Assembly: GCA_040386235.1 (NCBI GenBank)
Contig: JAZKGA010000001.1
Span: 1,364,001-1,428,000 of the forward strand
Reading direction: 5' to 3'
DNA from: JAZKGA01 sp040386235
GTDB lineage: Bacteria > Pseudomonadota > Alphaproteobacteria > Micavibrionales > Micavibrionaceae
DNA: 64,000 nucleotides
This document shows, one piece after another, positions 34,393-42,703 of the stretch. Within the stretch, counting starts at the first letter, position 1. Every line of letters starts with the position of its first letter. Position numbers and translations under genes: made by a program. The notes under the pieces were generated by a model that was not told the DNA's origin, ran no database searches, and worked only from the letters and a program-made list of their open reading frames with translations.

Positions 34393-36041
34393 TGAACCGC
34401 CCCGCCTGTTTGCGAAATAACCACGTCGATCTTGTAATCCGTAATCTCGGTCCCCACCCCGGCCTGAGTCCGTTCATTTGTCACAGCGGACAAGAAGGAC
34501 AAATCCGTCACCGGTTTCGGTATTGTAACCGTATAGTCGGGCAGCAACTGGGCGATCTGGGCCCGCACGGCGGCGACCTTCTTATTTCCTTCATCCGCAT
34601 TCATTTCCTTCGGAAACTCATACGTCAAAGTATAGCGCGTCAGCTTGTCACGCTTCCCATTGCCATCCGGCGCCGACGCGGCCGGCAGTTGATCTTTTGC
34701 AACCGGAGCCGTCGTAAGGTCCAGGCGCACAAGGCGCAATTGCGTGTCGGTCGCGGCAGCCACAGCCCGTAAAACAGGGTAAGGCCACGCCGCCTTTGCC
34801 AGGATATCCTTATTGGCATCCAACGCACCGCGCACCAGTTTAAAGTCAATACCGACCGCAGTTTTGCGGGCCATGTCCTGCTCATAAATCTGGGAAATCT
34901 GCTGCTTTTGCTCCTCCGCCAGATCAAGGTTTGTCTTGGATTGATAGTAAGTCAAAATGGAATGCGCGCCGTAAAACATCATGCCGCTATACGCGATCAA
35001 CAGGCCATAACCCGCAAATGTCGCCAGGCGGCGTGGACCGGACAGCGCATCCAGGATTTTCGCCCGCATCGGCATTGCCAGGCCACGATGACGCCCCTGC
35101 CAGCCAGCATGCAGCAGGTCGGCGTAACGCTGCTCAACCTGCTGACCGATATTCAGGCCCAATTTAGCCGCGGCGCTTTCCAGCGTCAGCGGCACTAAGT
35201 TCGTATAGCTTTCCAGGTTTTGATGCAGGAAGCTGTGTGATTTTTCGCCCGCAATGACAATCACGTTCAATTCATCCTGCGGACTAAGCCCAAAACGGGT
35301 CAAATAACCTAAGGTCGATTGGAATTCACGCGCGACATCTTTTACCCATGCTGACGGGTTCAAATCGGTATCCAGGATTGGCGTGATCCGCGTTAAGGCA
35401 AATTCATTATTTTTGGTGACGATCTGGCGCAATCCGCCGCTTGATTGCTGTCCCAAAAAGACGGTCCAGGTCACGCCCGCCTTTTTCGTCGGCGCGGGCA
35501 AAAGGCGTTTCACCAGCGCGTTAATCATCGACGCGCTTTCAACCGGCAACAAGCCAAAGCCAATAATCGACACAAAGGCGCGTTGGATCGCCTGCATCAC
35601 CGCCTTGATGGCTTCATTTTCCGGGAAGGCCGCGAACAGATAGACATCCTGCGGCAGTGTTTCATTCTTCGGCGCGAACAGGCTGCGCTTTTTCGTCTTA
35701 CTTTCGTCCCCCTGCGGGGGCAGGAAGCTGCGATATTGATGATCGGCGAACATCATGTTCAACCGGTGGGTCACGATCATCTTTTTATCCATGCTGGCGA
35801 CACGGGGGATGCGTTCCTTACGGTAATGCTGTTCCACCATATCATTCAGAAGGATAACGGGCTGACTGCGGCATTCCTGGGTCAGCAAGGATGTCAGGCG
35901 TTCGACCAGGGCCGGGTTGGTCCAATCCAGCGTTTCGACAAGTTGCACCTGACGCCGCGTGGCGGTATAGACGAACAACGCCTCATCCGTCAGGATCAGA
36001 ACTGTTCGCGCACCACTAAAACCAATAAAGTCAAATGCCAT
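34389..36041 (-). CDS. PilM-PilN fusion-type platform protein (MshI/GspL-like)
   Basis: A 550-residue protein. The N-terminal 330 residues are cytosolic and resemble an actin-like PilM domain (MAFDFIGFSGARTVLILTDEALFVYT; later LGYLTRFGLSPQDELNVIVIAG), a single membrane helix lies at about 340-362, and the periplasmic remainder has a coiled coil (LDLAEEQKQQISQIYEQD) and alternating strands as in PilN. MSHA MshI and GspL have a similar plan, so PilM and PilN functions are probably joined in one chain that links the assembly ATPase to PilO. I chose the ATG at 36041; a TTG at 36059 follows GGGA and is an alternative. The PilO-like gene follows with ATGA overlap. Confidence 0.82.
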   Translation of the reverse strand: MAFDFIGFSGARTVLILTDEALFVYTATRRQVQLVETLDWTNPALVERLTSLLTQECRSQPVILLNDMVEQHYRKERIPRVASMDKKMIVTHRLNMMFADHQYRSFLPPQGDESKTKKRSLFAPKNETLPQDVYLFAAFPENEAIKAVMQAIQRAFVSIIGFGLLPVESASMINALVKRLLPAPTKKAGVTWTVFLGQQSSGGLRQIVTKNNEFALTRITPILDTDLNPSAWVKDVAREFQSTLGYLTRFGLSPQDELNVIVIAGEKSHSFLHQNLESYTNLVPLTLESAAAKLGLNIGQQVEQRYADLLHAGWQGRHRGLAMPMRAKILDALSGPRRLATFAGYGLLIAYSGMMFYGAHSILTYYQSKTNLDLAEEQKQQISQIYEQDMARKTAVGIDFKLVRGALDANKDILAKAAWPYPVLRAVAAATDTQLRLVRLDLTTAPVAKDQLPAASAPDGNGKRDKLTRYTLTYEFPKEMNADEGNKKVAAVRAQIAQLLPDYTVTIPKPVTDLSFLSAVTNERTQAGVGTEITDYKIDVVISQTGGAVQ

Positions 36042-36144
36042 GCTTAAGACGATAAACAAATCCCTGAATCGGGTCTAGGCCCAGATTGCCGATTTCCAAC
36101 TTTTATACCGCAGGCAGGCATATTTATTCTGCCCGCGCCTGAAT

Positions 36145-37359
36145 TTACATCGTCATATTGCCGAAGCTGTTGTAAATCGGGCCGAACACACCGGCGGCAA
36201 TCCACAAAATAATCCCACCCATTACCAGGGTCAGGGCCGGCTCGATCAACGCAACCAGGCTTTGGATCGCTTCGTCCACGTCGCGGCTGTAAAATTCAGT
36301 CACCTGGTCCAGGACGGGACGCAAATTCCCGGTTTCTTCGCCGATCTTAATCATGCGGATCACCATTGACGGAAATTCCCCGGTTTCATTCAACGCCAGC
36401 GAGAACGGATGTCCTGCCGACACCTCCTCCTCCACCTTGTTCAATGACAAATACAGGTGACGGTTGGTGATCGTGGTCTGCGAATATCGCAGACAGTTGA
36501 TGATATCAATCCCGCCCGCGAACAACACGCCAAAGGTCCGGGTATAACGCGCAATGTTGATCTTTCGCGTAATCGGACCGAAAATAGGCAGCTTTAAGAC
36601 CAGCTTATCGACGTTTAATCGGTAATCCAGCACCATTTGATACAAGGATTTATGGATCGCCAGCATCACCAGAAATACGGCAAAAATCATATACCAATAC
36701 GATTTGAAAAAGTCAGACGTGGCGATCAGGGACGTGGTGTACCACGGCAATTCCTGGTCCATCTTGCGAATGAAATCGACGATCTGCGGCACGACATAGC
36801 CCATCATGATGACCAGAACAATCGCAATAACGCCGCCCAGGATCATGGGGTAACGCTTGGCTTTCTTAATCTTCAGCGATAATTCGTCGTACCATTTCAA
36901 ATACCGGATCAACTGGCTGTATGATTCGACCATATCGCCCGTGCTTTCGCCCGCACGCACCATCGCAATAAACAATGTGGGAAAGACTTGCGGAAATTTG
37001 GCAAACGCATCAGACAGCGCGGTCCCTTCGGACACATCGCGCAAAATATCACCCACCATGTCGCGCATCGCCGGGATATCGGCAGAATCCCGCGCATCCG
37101 CCAGCGAGTCGAGCAGCGGCACGCCCGCCTGCTGCAGCTGTTGCAAATGGGTAAAGAAACCGATCAGGTCGCGTGTCTTGATTTTGGAAGCACCCAGCAG
37201 GAAGCGGAACCGCGTCGGCTTATCTTCCTTACAGTCGGCCAGTTCCAGGCCATGCCCCCGCAACTGCGCATACAAATCGCGCTCGTTCGCGGCCTGCATC
37301 ACGCCACGTGTGGCGCGACCCTTGTTATTAATCGCCCGATATTTGTACTGGCGTACCAT
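36145..37359 (-). CDS. pilC: Type IV pilus / type II secretion inner-membrane core protein (PilC/GspF)
   Basis: A 404-residue polytopic protein. It starts with YKYRAINNKGRATRG, the usual GspF N-terminus, and has the tandem GspF domains: the first with LQQLQQAGVPLLDSLADARD and SEGTALSDAFAKFP, the second with YTRTFGVLFAGGIDIINCLRYS and AGHPFSLALNETGEFPSMVIRMIKIGEETGNL. Three membrane helices are seen at about 170-195, 215-235 and 375-395. PilC is the rotor-like platform contacted by PilB and PilT. AGGATCACTT precedes the ATG. Eight bases separate it from the upstream ATPase gene. Confidence 0.95.
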   Translation of the reverse strand: MVRQYKYRAINNKGRATRGVMQAANERDLYAQLRGHGLELADCKEDKPTRFRFLLGASKIKTRDLIGFFTHLQQLQQAGVPLLDSLADARDSADIPAMRDMVGDILRDVSEGTALSDAFAKFPQVFPTLFIAMVRAGESTGDMVESYSQLIRYLKWYDELSLKIKKAKRYPMILGGVIAIVLVIMMGYVVPQIVDFIRKMDQELPWYTTSLIATSDFFKSYWYMIFAVFLVMLAIHKSLYQMVLDYRLNVDKLVLKLPIFGPITRKINIARYTRTFGVLFAGGIDIINCLRYSQTTITNRHLYLSLNKVEEEVSAGHPFSLALNETGEFPSMVIRMIKIGEETGNLRPVLDQVTEFYSRDVDEAIQSLVALIEPALTLVMGGIILWIAAGVFGPIYNSFGNMTM

Positions 37360-37367
37360 AAGTGATC

Positions 37368-39377
37368 CTAATCTTTATTCAGGTTCACCACACGCCGGAC
37401 TTCATCGACGCTGGTCTGACCCGCTATGATTTTAAGAATAGCATCTTCGCGCATGCTCTTGAACCCATTTGCCCGGGCTGCGGCCTTTAAATCGGATTTG
37501 CTGCCGCCATTGGCCAGGATGTCGTCCATGGCCTCATCAAAGCTCAGCACTTCGGCAACCGCCACACGGCCTTTGTATCCGGTATGGTTACAAGCGGTAC
37601 AGCCACCCTGTTTCGGACGGCACAGTTGCGGCGCATCTTCTGGCGTAAGACGCAATGTTTCGCATTCCAGCGCGTCAGGCTGGTATGATTCTTTACAGGT
37701 TTTACACAGGCGGCGGACCAGCCGTTGCGCCATAATCGCGATCACGGCACCAGCCAGCATGTTGGCCTTCAGCTCTAAATCCAGCAACCGCGGAATGGCA
37801 CCGAAACTGTCATTGGTGTGCAAGGTCGTGAAAACCTGGTGTCCGGTCATCGCAGCTTTCAGCGCCATGTCGGCGGTAATGTCATCGCGGATCTCACCGA
37901 TAAAGATGATGTCCGGATCCTGACGCAGCATCGCGCGGATCCCGTCGGCGAAATCCATGATGCCTTCGCGGATATTCGTTTGACGGATCATCGGGATCGC
38001 GTATTCAACCGGATCTTCGAGGGTCTGGATATTACGTTCGGGGCTGTTGGCCTCAGCCAGCATTGAATACAGTGTCGTTGTTTTACCGGACCCTGTCGGA
38101 CCGGTCACGATAATCACCCCTTCAGGACGTTGCTGGGCCGCCTTGATCGCCGCCAGGTTTTGCGGTGAAAATCCTAAATCCTCAAGCGGCAGGATACTGG
38201 CGTTTTTATCCAGAACCCGCATAACGATATTTTCGCCATGGACGGTGGGCAGAACAGACACACGAAAGTCGGCCAGACGACCACTGACATTCAAACTGAT
38301 CCGGCCATCCTGGGGCGAATATTTATCGGCAATGTTCATATTGCACATGATTTTGATACGCTGGGCCATGCCGCCCCAGTGTTTTTTATGAAACACATGG
38401 GCGTTGTAAAGAACACCGTCCAGGCGGTTACGCAAGCGGACAAAGTTTTCTTCGGGCTCAAAGTGCAGATCGGATACGCCCGTCTTAACCGCATGGAATA
38501 ACAGGCCGTTAATCAGACGGACCACAGGGTGCGTGTAAATTTCTTTTTCCGACAATGTCGTCAGATCAATATCGTCAGGCCCCGCATCCAGCTCTTTCAA
38601 AATCGCTTCGATATCGCTTGAGAAGCCATAGGCAACGTCAATTGCCTCACTGATCGTACCGGTTCCGGTCACCAATGGTTTAATATCATACCCGCGCGGC
38701 AACTTGCGGCGCATACGGTCCATATTCACAACGTCATACGGATCGGTCAGGGCCACCAGCACTTCGTTCTGTGAGGTGAATCCGACCGGCAGCATCAGCA
38801 TCGCCTTGGCTTCCGCCTTACTTAACAGGGCCACGGCCGTCGTGTCGAAAATCGTATGTTTGGGATCAAAAATGTCCAGGCCGGCATCGCGCGCCAGAAA
38901 ATGCGACATCGCGTCTGACGTGATAAAGCCCAGCTCCATCAACGCTTCGCCAATTAACTTGCCGGAGATTTTTTGTTCGGCCAACGCGACCTGCAATTGC
39001 GATTCATTAATCAGGCCGGCATTTAAAAGACGCTCGCCGATACGCGGTTTGGTTCCCGGCTGGACACTGGCTGTGGCCTGGGCATCTGACGCGGGCTGGT
39101 CGCTTGTATTCGCGTGCGGCGCGGCATGGGTGTACACGGCGATATCTTTTGGCGGGACCGGATCGCCTTCAAGCGCCCAATCGGTAGGGGCCAGAATCTC
39201 ATCATCCCCAAGGACATTTGCATCCATGTACGGCTGCGCGCCTTTCATGTATTCAGGCATATCATCGAAAATATCGGGAATACCCACTTCCGATCCCGGC
39301 ACACGCGCCTGCTCACCGGTATGTGTCGGTGCAGGGGCTGGCGGCCAGACGGGTTTCTGAGATGGTGGTTGTGTCAT
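37368..39377 (-). CDS. pilB: Type IV pilus assembly ATPase (PilB/GspE)
   Basis: A 669-residue hexameric ATPase driving pilin polymerisation. A Pro-rich, disordered N-terminus (1-110) precedes the MshEN/T2SSE N-domain (PRIGERLLNAGLINESQLQVAL...), then the N2 region (GVSDLHFEPEE), Walker A GPTGSGKTT at about 426-434, Asp box TLEDPVEYAI, Walker B DIIFIGEIRD, His box TGHQVFTTLHTN, and the zinc tetracysteine segment (CKTC ... CTAC). The tetracysteine is typical of PilB and GspE and absent from PilT. GGGGAAAGT precedes the ATG. It is the first gene of the pilus run, just after a phased decamer repeat. Confidence 0.95.
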   Translation of the reverse strand: MTQPPSQKPVWPPAPAPTHTGEQARVPGSEVGIPDIFDDMPEYMKGAQPYMDANVLGDDEILAPTDWALEGDPVPPKDIAVYTHAAPHANTSDQPASDAQATASVQPGTKPRIGERLLNAGLINESQLQVALAEQKISGKLIGEALMELGFITSDAMSHFLARDAGLDIFDPKHTIFDTTAVALLSKAEAKAMLMLPVGFTSQNEVLVALTDPYDVVNMDRMRRKLPRGYDIKPLVTGTGTISEAIDVAYGFSSDIEAILKELDAGPDDIDLTTLSEKEIYTHPVVRLINGLLFHAVKTGVSDLHFEPEENFVRLRNRLDGVLYNAHVFHKKHWGGMAQRIKIMCNMNIADKYSPQDGRISLNVSGRLADFRVSVLPTVHGENIVMRVLDKNASILPLEDLGFSPQNLAAIKAAQQRPEGVIIVTGPTGSGKTTTLYSMLAEANSPERNIQTLEDPVEYAIPMIRQTNIREGIMDFADGIRAMLRQDPDIIFIGEIRDDITADMALKAAMTGHQVFTTLHTNDSFGAIPRLLDLELKANMLAGAVIAIMAQRLVRRLCKTCKESYQPDALECETLRLTPEDAPQLCRPKQGGCTACNHTGYKGRVAVAEVLSFDEAMDDILANGGSKSDLKAAARANGFKSMREDAILKIIAGQTSVDEVRRVVNLNKD

Positions 39378-39450
39378 ACTTTCCCCAGCTTAAAGGGCAA
39401 ACGTAAAGAATTGCTTGATTGCGATAATGCGCGACGTGGCGGTGTGCCTG

Positions 39451-39490
39451 TACGCGCTTGTGGTCGCTTATAGGTGCTTACGGGCGCTTG
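39451..39490. repeat. Four phased degenerate decamers
   Basis: TACGCGCTTG, TGGTCGCTTA, TAGGTGCTTA and CGGGCGCTTG lie head to tail, sharing a GCTT core at exact 10-base intervals (CAAGC/TAAGC on the minus strand). One copy overlaps the last codons of the TerB-like gene; the rest lie 74-114 bases upstream of the pilB ATG. The one-helical-turn phasing could serve a regulator, or be chance. Confidence 0.45.
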
Positions 39491-39951
39491 GCTTTTTGGC
39501 TGAAACTGATCGTGTCACCACGAATATCCAGCTCCAGCTCATCCGTGCTGTCGTCTTCGGCCAGCAGGATGCGCACATCTTCGGCGATTTTCGTGTAATC
39601 TGGGGCGTCTTTCAGGGGCGAACGACTTAATTCCAGCAGGATCTTCTTCTCCGCCTCATCATAATCGCCATCCGCATACACCAGTTGCCCCGCCAGAACA
39701 AAAAATTGGGCGCGGTCTTTAACTTTTGTGATGTTTTGGAACATGTCGGCTACCTTTTGAGGGTTTTTCAAATCGTGTTGCAGAAGGTCTCGCTGCTCAT
39801 CCAGCAGGTTCAGACGTAAAATACTGGGCAGCAGGAACTGCCATTCATTGTTTGTCAGCTTGCCATCAACATGCGCCAGCGCAACCAGGCTGCGCCAGAC
39901 ATAAAGCTGACTATAGGTAAGGATGGTTGTGTTGGCCTGACTCATGGCCAT
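39478..39951 (-). CDS. TerB-like domain protein
   Basis: A 157-residue soluble, helical protein. RSLVALAHVDGKLTNNEWQFLLPSIL and VYADGDYDEAEKKILLEL are the two symmetric helix-loop segments with acidic DGxxxxxE residues typical of the TerB/DjlA-N family, which may bind metal. The family is associated with tellurite resistance and stress modules, but many members are stand-alone with unknown function. Two in-frame starts (39951, 39945) are possible. It lies upstream of the pilus run on the same strand; about 100 bases separate it from pilB. Confidence 0.7.
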   Translation of the reverse strand: MAMSQANTTILTYSQLYVWRSLVALAHVDGKLTNNEWQFLLPSILRLNLLDEQRDLLQHDLKNPQKVADMFQNITKVKDRAQFFVLAGQLVYADGDYDEAEKKILLELSRSPLKDAPDYTKIAEDVRILLAEDDSTDELELDIRGDTISFSQKAKRP

Positions 39952-39987
39952 ACAGTGCCAGAGAAGGGTTAAAGACCGGTTTACGTT

Positions 39988-40413
39988 TTAAACCTTTTTC
40001 TCGACCACGGCATCGCCCTGCATTCCGGCATCCATATCGAACTGCGCCGAAATCTCATTCACCATGATGTGGTTCAGCAGCGTATTCAGGTCATCGCCGG
40101 TTTCAGCCCACATATCCAGGATGGGCCGGCGATACAGCATCAAAACGTCGTCGCCATGCGCATTCTTTCGCTGAACACCCGGCGCGACATCACGGGCGGA
40201 TTTGTATAAGCACAGCAATTCATAGGAATCTTCAAGCCCCAAGTCGGCTTCGACCGAATCGTCGGGAAATTCTTCGATTTGAATCGACAAATCAGCGCAG
40301 CGGACCGCCAGATGGGGTGGCAAGGTCGCCAGATGCATCAAAGACAACTGTAACAAATCGTCCGCATTGGGCGGGCGATTGAAATTCATAACGATATCTT
40401 TACGTCCCAGCAT
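39988..40413 (-). CDS. Minimal-metalloprotease-like protein with a degenerate active site
   Basis: A 141-residue protein related to the MMP-like/COG3824 predicted zinc metallopeptidases. The characteristic region is VLMLYRRPILDMWAETGDDL followed by LLNHIMVNEISAQFDM. Homologues usually have VHEIGHHFG-type HExxH at that place; here it is VNEISAQF, so both metal-binding histidines are replaced (Asn and Gln) while the Glu is kept. The middle SYELLCLYKSARD corresponds to the family's LxGLY turn. Catalysis is therefore unlikely; a binding role is possible. Start may be 40413 or 40389. It lies 36 bases upstream of the TerB-like gene on the same strand. Confidence 0.72.
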   Translation of the reverse strand: MLGRKDIVMNFNRPPNADDLLQLSLMHLATLPPHLAVRCADLSIQIEEFPDDSVEADLGLEDSYELLCLYKSARDVAPGVQRKNAHGDDVLMLYRRPILDMWAETGDDLNTLLNHIMVNEISAQFDMDAGMQGDAVVEKKV

Positions 40414-40489
40414 GGCGATAGGTGTCCCCCGATACGCGCATTGCCCCCTGATACATCCGTGTATTTACTTTATTGTTGTCATTATCTTA

Positions 40490-40528
40490 CGCCCCTGTCC
40501 CTGGATGGCCAAGGGACATGACGGGGCG
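40490..40528. repeat. Interrupted inverted repeat (hairpin)
   Basis: An outer arm CGCCCC / GGGGCG and an inner arm GTCCCT / AGGGAC separated by short internal loops, centred near 40508. It lies in the gap between the PIN-like gene (stop 40537) and the metalloprotease-like gene (start 40413). No T-run follows on either strand, so it is a weak terminator candidate; it could be an operator or an RNA structure. Confidence 0.45.
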
Positions 40529-40536
40529 CGATGATT

Positions 40537-41409
40537 TTATGCACAGGCGGTCAATCCTGGTGCCGCCGCGACAACATGCGTACGGGGGCGCAATGGATAA
40601 GATGTTTTGAACGGCTCCACAGCAGCCCTTTTCCCATCTTGCCCCAACACCTGGCAAATGGCGTTTTTCATACCTTCAGACGCCAGCCTTACCCTTGCAG
40701 GGTCTTTAAGAGCATTCTTGTCACGCAGCATAATCGTGGCCGCATTTTGATATAATGTATGAGTCAGCAGTCTTTCGTAAGTCGGACCCGGCTGTAACCC
40801 TTGACGCGTTAAAAGGGCGGAGTAAGAACCGCGTGGTGTCTGCGTCCCTGCCGTGAAAATCGCGTCCTGCCATTCGCAGCACAAATCAACCAGTTGCTTA
40901 CTGTGACGGCCTGCCCCTGGCGTTTCTAAAAAAAGTGATTGATCCACATGCAGCAAGAATGGCTGAGATGCTAGCGTTTCCGCCAATTCTCCGCGTTGTA
41001 CGCTATCTATCAAATACGCCACACCATCTTTGATCCGTTTTGGATTCCCCAGATGCGCACCAGTAAAAACGCGGGCGGCAGACGCCTTCATTTCAGTTGC
41101 TGCCACATTGCGGGCGATCCGTGTCATATCCTGGTCATTCACATCACGCATATCAGCAGTCAGAATAGCTGACCAACGCTTCTTGACGGCCAGCTGCATA
41201 ATGTCTTTGTCTGGCGCTGTTTCAAGAAAACCGAGATCACGTATCTCCGCACATCTTCCGAAAATACGGGACAATGGCGCCGCAACACCACACAGACAGT
41301 TATCGACAATAATAGAAAGAAAAAGAGGGGCCGATTGCGCCATGTGTGCAGCAGCATCACTCGGGGGCATATTAACAGTGTTATTACCAGAATATGACTC
41401 GCGATCCAT
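40537..41409 (-). CDS. Hypothetical protein with DUF5615/Mut7-C-like PIN domain at the N-terminus
   Basis: A 290-residue soluble protein. Residues 32-100 match the plan of DUF5615-type PIN-like domains: IIVDNCLC (D36, N37), a helix, EIRDLGF (D58), APDKDIMQLA (D67), and SAILTADMRD (TAD, 84-86), the same order of acidic residues as in toxin-like nucleases of that group. The remaining 190 residues are mainly helical and I do not recognise them. No antitoxin-like gene adjoins it. A nuclease role is inference from the domain plan. A promoter-like element lies about 200 bases upstream of the ATG. Confidence 0.6.
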   Translation of the reverse strand: MDRESYSGNNTVNMPPSDAAAHMAQSAPLFLSIIVDNCLCGVAAPLSRIFGRCAEIRDLGFLETAPDKDIMQLAVKKRWSAILTADMRDVNDQDMTRIARNVAATEMKASAARVFTGAHLGNPKRIKDGVAYLIDSVQRGELAETLASQPFLLHVDQSLFLETPGAGRHSKQLVDLCCEWQDAIFTAGTQTPRGSYSALLTRQGLQPGPTYERLLTHTLYQNAATIMLRDKNALKDPARVRLASEGMKNAICQVLGQDGKRAAVEPFKTSYPLRPRTHVVAAAPGLTACA

Positions 41410-41606
41410 GGACTTTACTTTTCATACATATGCATGATGGCGTCAATCGTCTGTGTCAGCTTGTTCACAATTAATCGTTACCTATATTTGGGCCAAAACC
41501 GGATGTGCAATGGGCGAAGGACTTTGGCGCCGCCCTGTTGGTAAACAACCGTACATATAACAGGACGTAAGAGCCGGCATCCGCGCGTTTGCCATTGCAT
41601 TCACAA

Positions 41607-41635
41607 CATAAAGCAAAATATATCAGTTATGTCAA
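41607..41635 (-). promoter_or_regulatory. Putative promoter for the PIN-like gene
   Basis: On the minus strand: perfect TTGACA (41635-41630), 17-base spacer, TTTATG (41612-41607). It lies just downstream of the ribokinase-like stop and would give a leader of about 190 bases before the ATG at 41409. The 41410-41638 gap contains no other gene that I can see. Confidence 0.4.
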
Positions 41636-41638
41636 TAA

Positions 41639-42580
41639 CTATAGTTGAAAGGCCTGGGAATTCGCCAGTTCCGACAAACGCTCCTCAACATATCCGAAAT
41701 AAGGATACGAGGCCTGCGCCCCGACCTTTTGGCATGCCAGCGTGCCAGCGATACTGGCCAGTTTCATGGAATCCAACAGGTTGCGCCCTTCCTGCAAACA
41801 TCCAGCGAGTGTGCCAGTGTAACAATCCCCTGCCCCTGTCACATCGACAACGGTTTCTTGCCCGATTTCCAGGATTGGGACTTCAAACCCGCGCCCGTCC
41901 GGCTGAACCGCGATAGACCCATGTTTACCCAGCGTCATAATAACCGTCATATTGCCCGCGCGGGCCAGGCCATAGGCCAGCTTCGTCGCGCTGTCTTCCA
42001 CGCTTAAGCCCATCCGTTCAGCCATTTTTCGGCCTTCGATCGAGTTCACGATCAGGTAATCCACATACTGAACCGCGGCCTTCGGAATCATAATCGCCGG
42101 GGCCAGGTTCAGGATTGTTTTTGTACCGCGCGCATGGGCGCGTTCCAGCAATTTCACGGTTTCTTCCAGTTTCAATTCCATCTGCACCAGCACGAAATTC
42201 TGCGGCGTCAGGATTTCGTCAGGAACCTGGTCATTCTGGGTTTCGGCATTTGCGCCGGATGTTACGATCATTTGATTGTGGCCGGCATTGTCGCGCAACA
42301 CGATCGCACATCCGGTCGGCATATCCGACCGCGCGACGCCTGATACCATCACGCCATTCTTGCGCAGGAAATCCAGCAGGTTCTGGCCCATATCGTCATC
42401 ACCGACGCGGCCCACCAGGGCGACCTTACCGCCAACACGCGCGGCGGCCAGCGCCTGGTTGCCGCCACGCCCACCCGGGGTTAACAGATATTGCGGACTG
42501 ATGACCGGCTCTTTCCCCACCGGCATGTGGGGGACGTGAATGTTCATATCCATGCTAAGCGAGCCAAAAACAATAATCAT
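41639..42580 (-). CDS. PfkB-family sugar kinase, ribokinase-like
   Basis: A 313-residue sugar kinase. The first PfkB signature is GGRGGNQALAAARVGGKVALVGRVGDDD (about 37-64) and the second DVTGAGDCYTGTL (about 250-262), with the catalytic Asp in GAGD and the anion hole. N-terminal FGSLSMDMN carries the usual sugar-contacting Asp. Layout and motifs match RbsK, which phosphorylates ribose at O5 with ATP, but related specificities cannot be excluded. No ribose transporter is adjacent. AAGG lies eight bases before the ATG. Confidence 0.85.
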   Translation of the reverse strand: MIIVFGSLSMDMNIHVPHMPVGKEPVISPQYLLTPGGRGGNQALAAARVGGKVALVGRVGDDDMGQNLLDFLRKNGVMVSGVARSDMPTGCAIVLRDNAGHNQMIVTSGANAETQNDQVPDEILTPQNFVLVQMELKLEETVKLLERAHARGTKTILNLAPAIMIPKAAVQYVDYLIVNSIEGRKMAERMGLSVEDSATKLAYGLARAGNMTVIMTLGKHGSIAVQPDGRGFEVPILEIGQETVVDVTGAGDCYTGTLAGCLQEGRNLLDSMKLASIAGTLACQKVGAQASYPYFGYVEERLSELANSQAFQL

Positions 42581-42703
42581 CAGACGACCTTCACCGTTAT
42601 TTCATTTAGCTTAGCATAGGTTATCGCTGCGCCACCAGACCCCATCATCAGGGCTTTTCTTTTTGCGTGTGACGGAGTAAGTTTCAAAAAAGCAGCAGGA
42701 CAT

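Noticed and set aside
38704..39360. 218-codon plus-strand frame opposite pilB
   Set aside because: Shadow of the PilB N-terminal half; Ser/Ala-rich with no recognisable domain.
21614..39377. Interpretation of the locus as a plain type II secretion system
   Set aside because: PilT and PilU retraction ATPases, an MshL-like secretin and absence of a GspG-GspK pseudopilin set favour a pilus.
41410..41638. Possible tRNA or small RNA in the 229-base gap upstream of the PIN-like gene
   Set aside because: No cloverleaf arms, TTCRA-type loop or terminator hairpin could be found.
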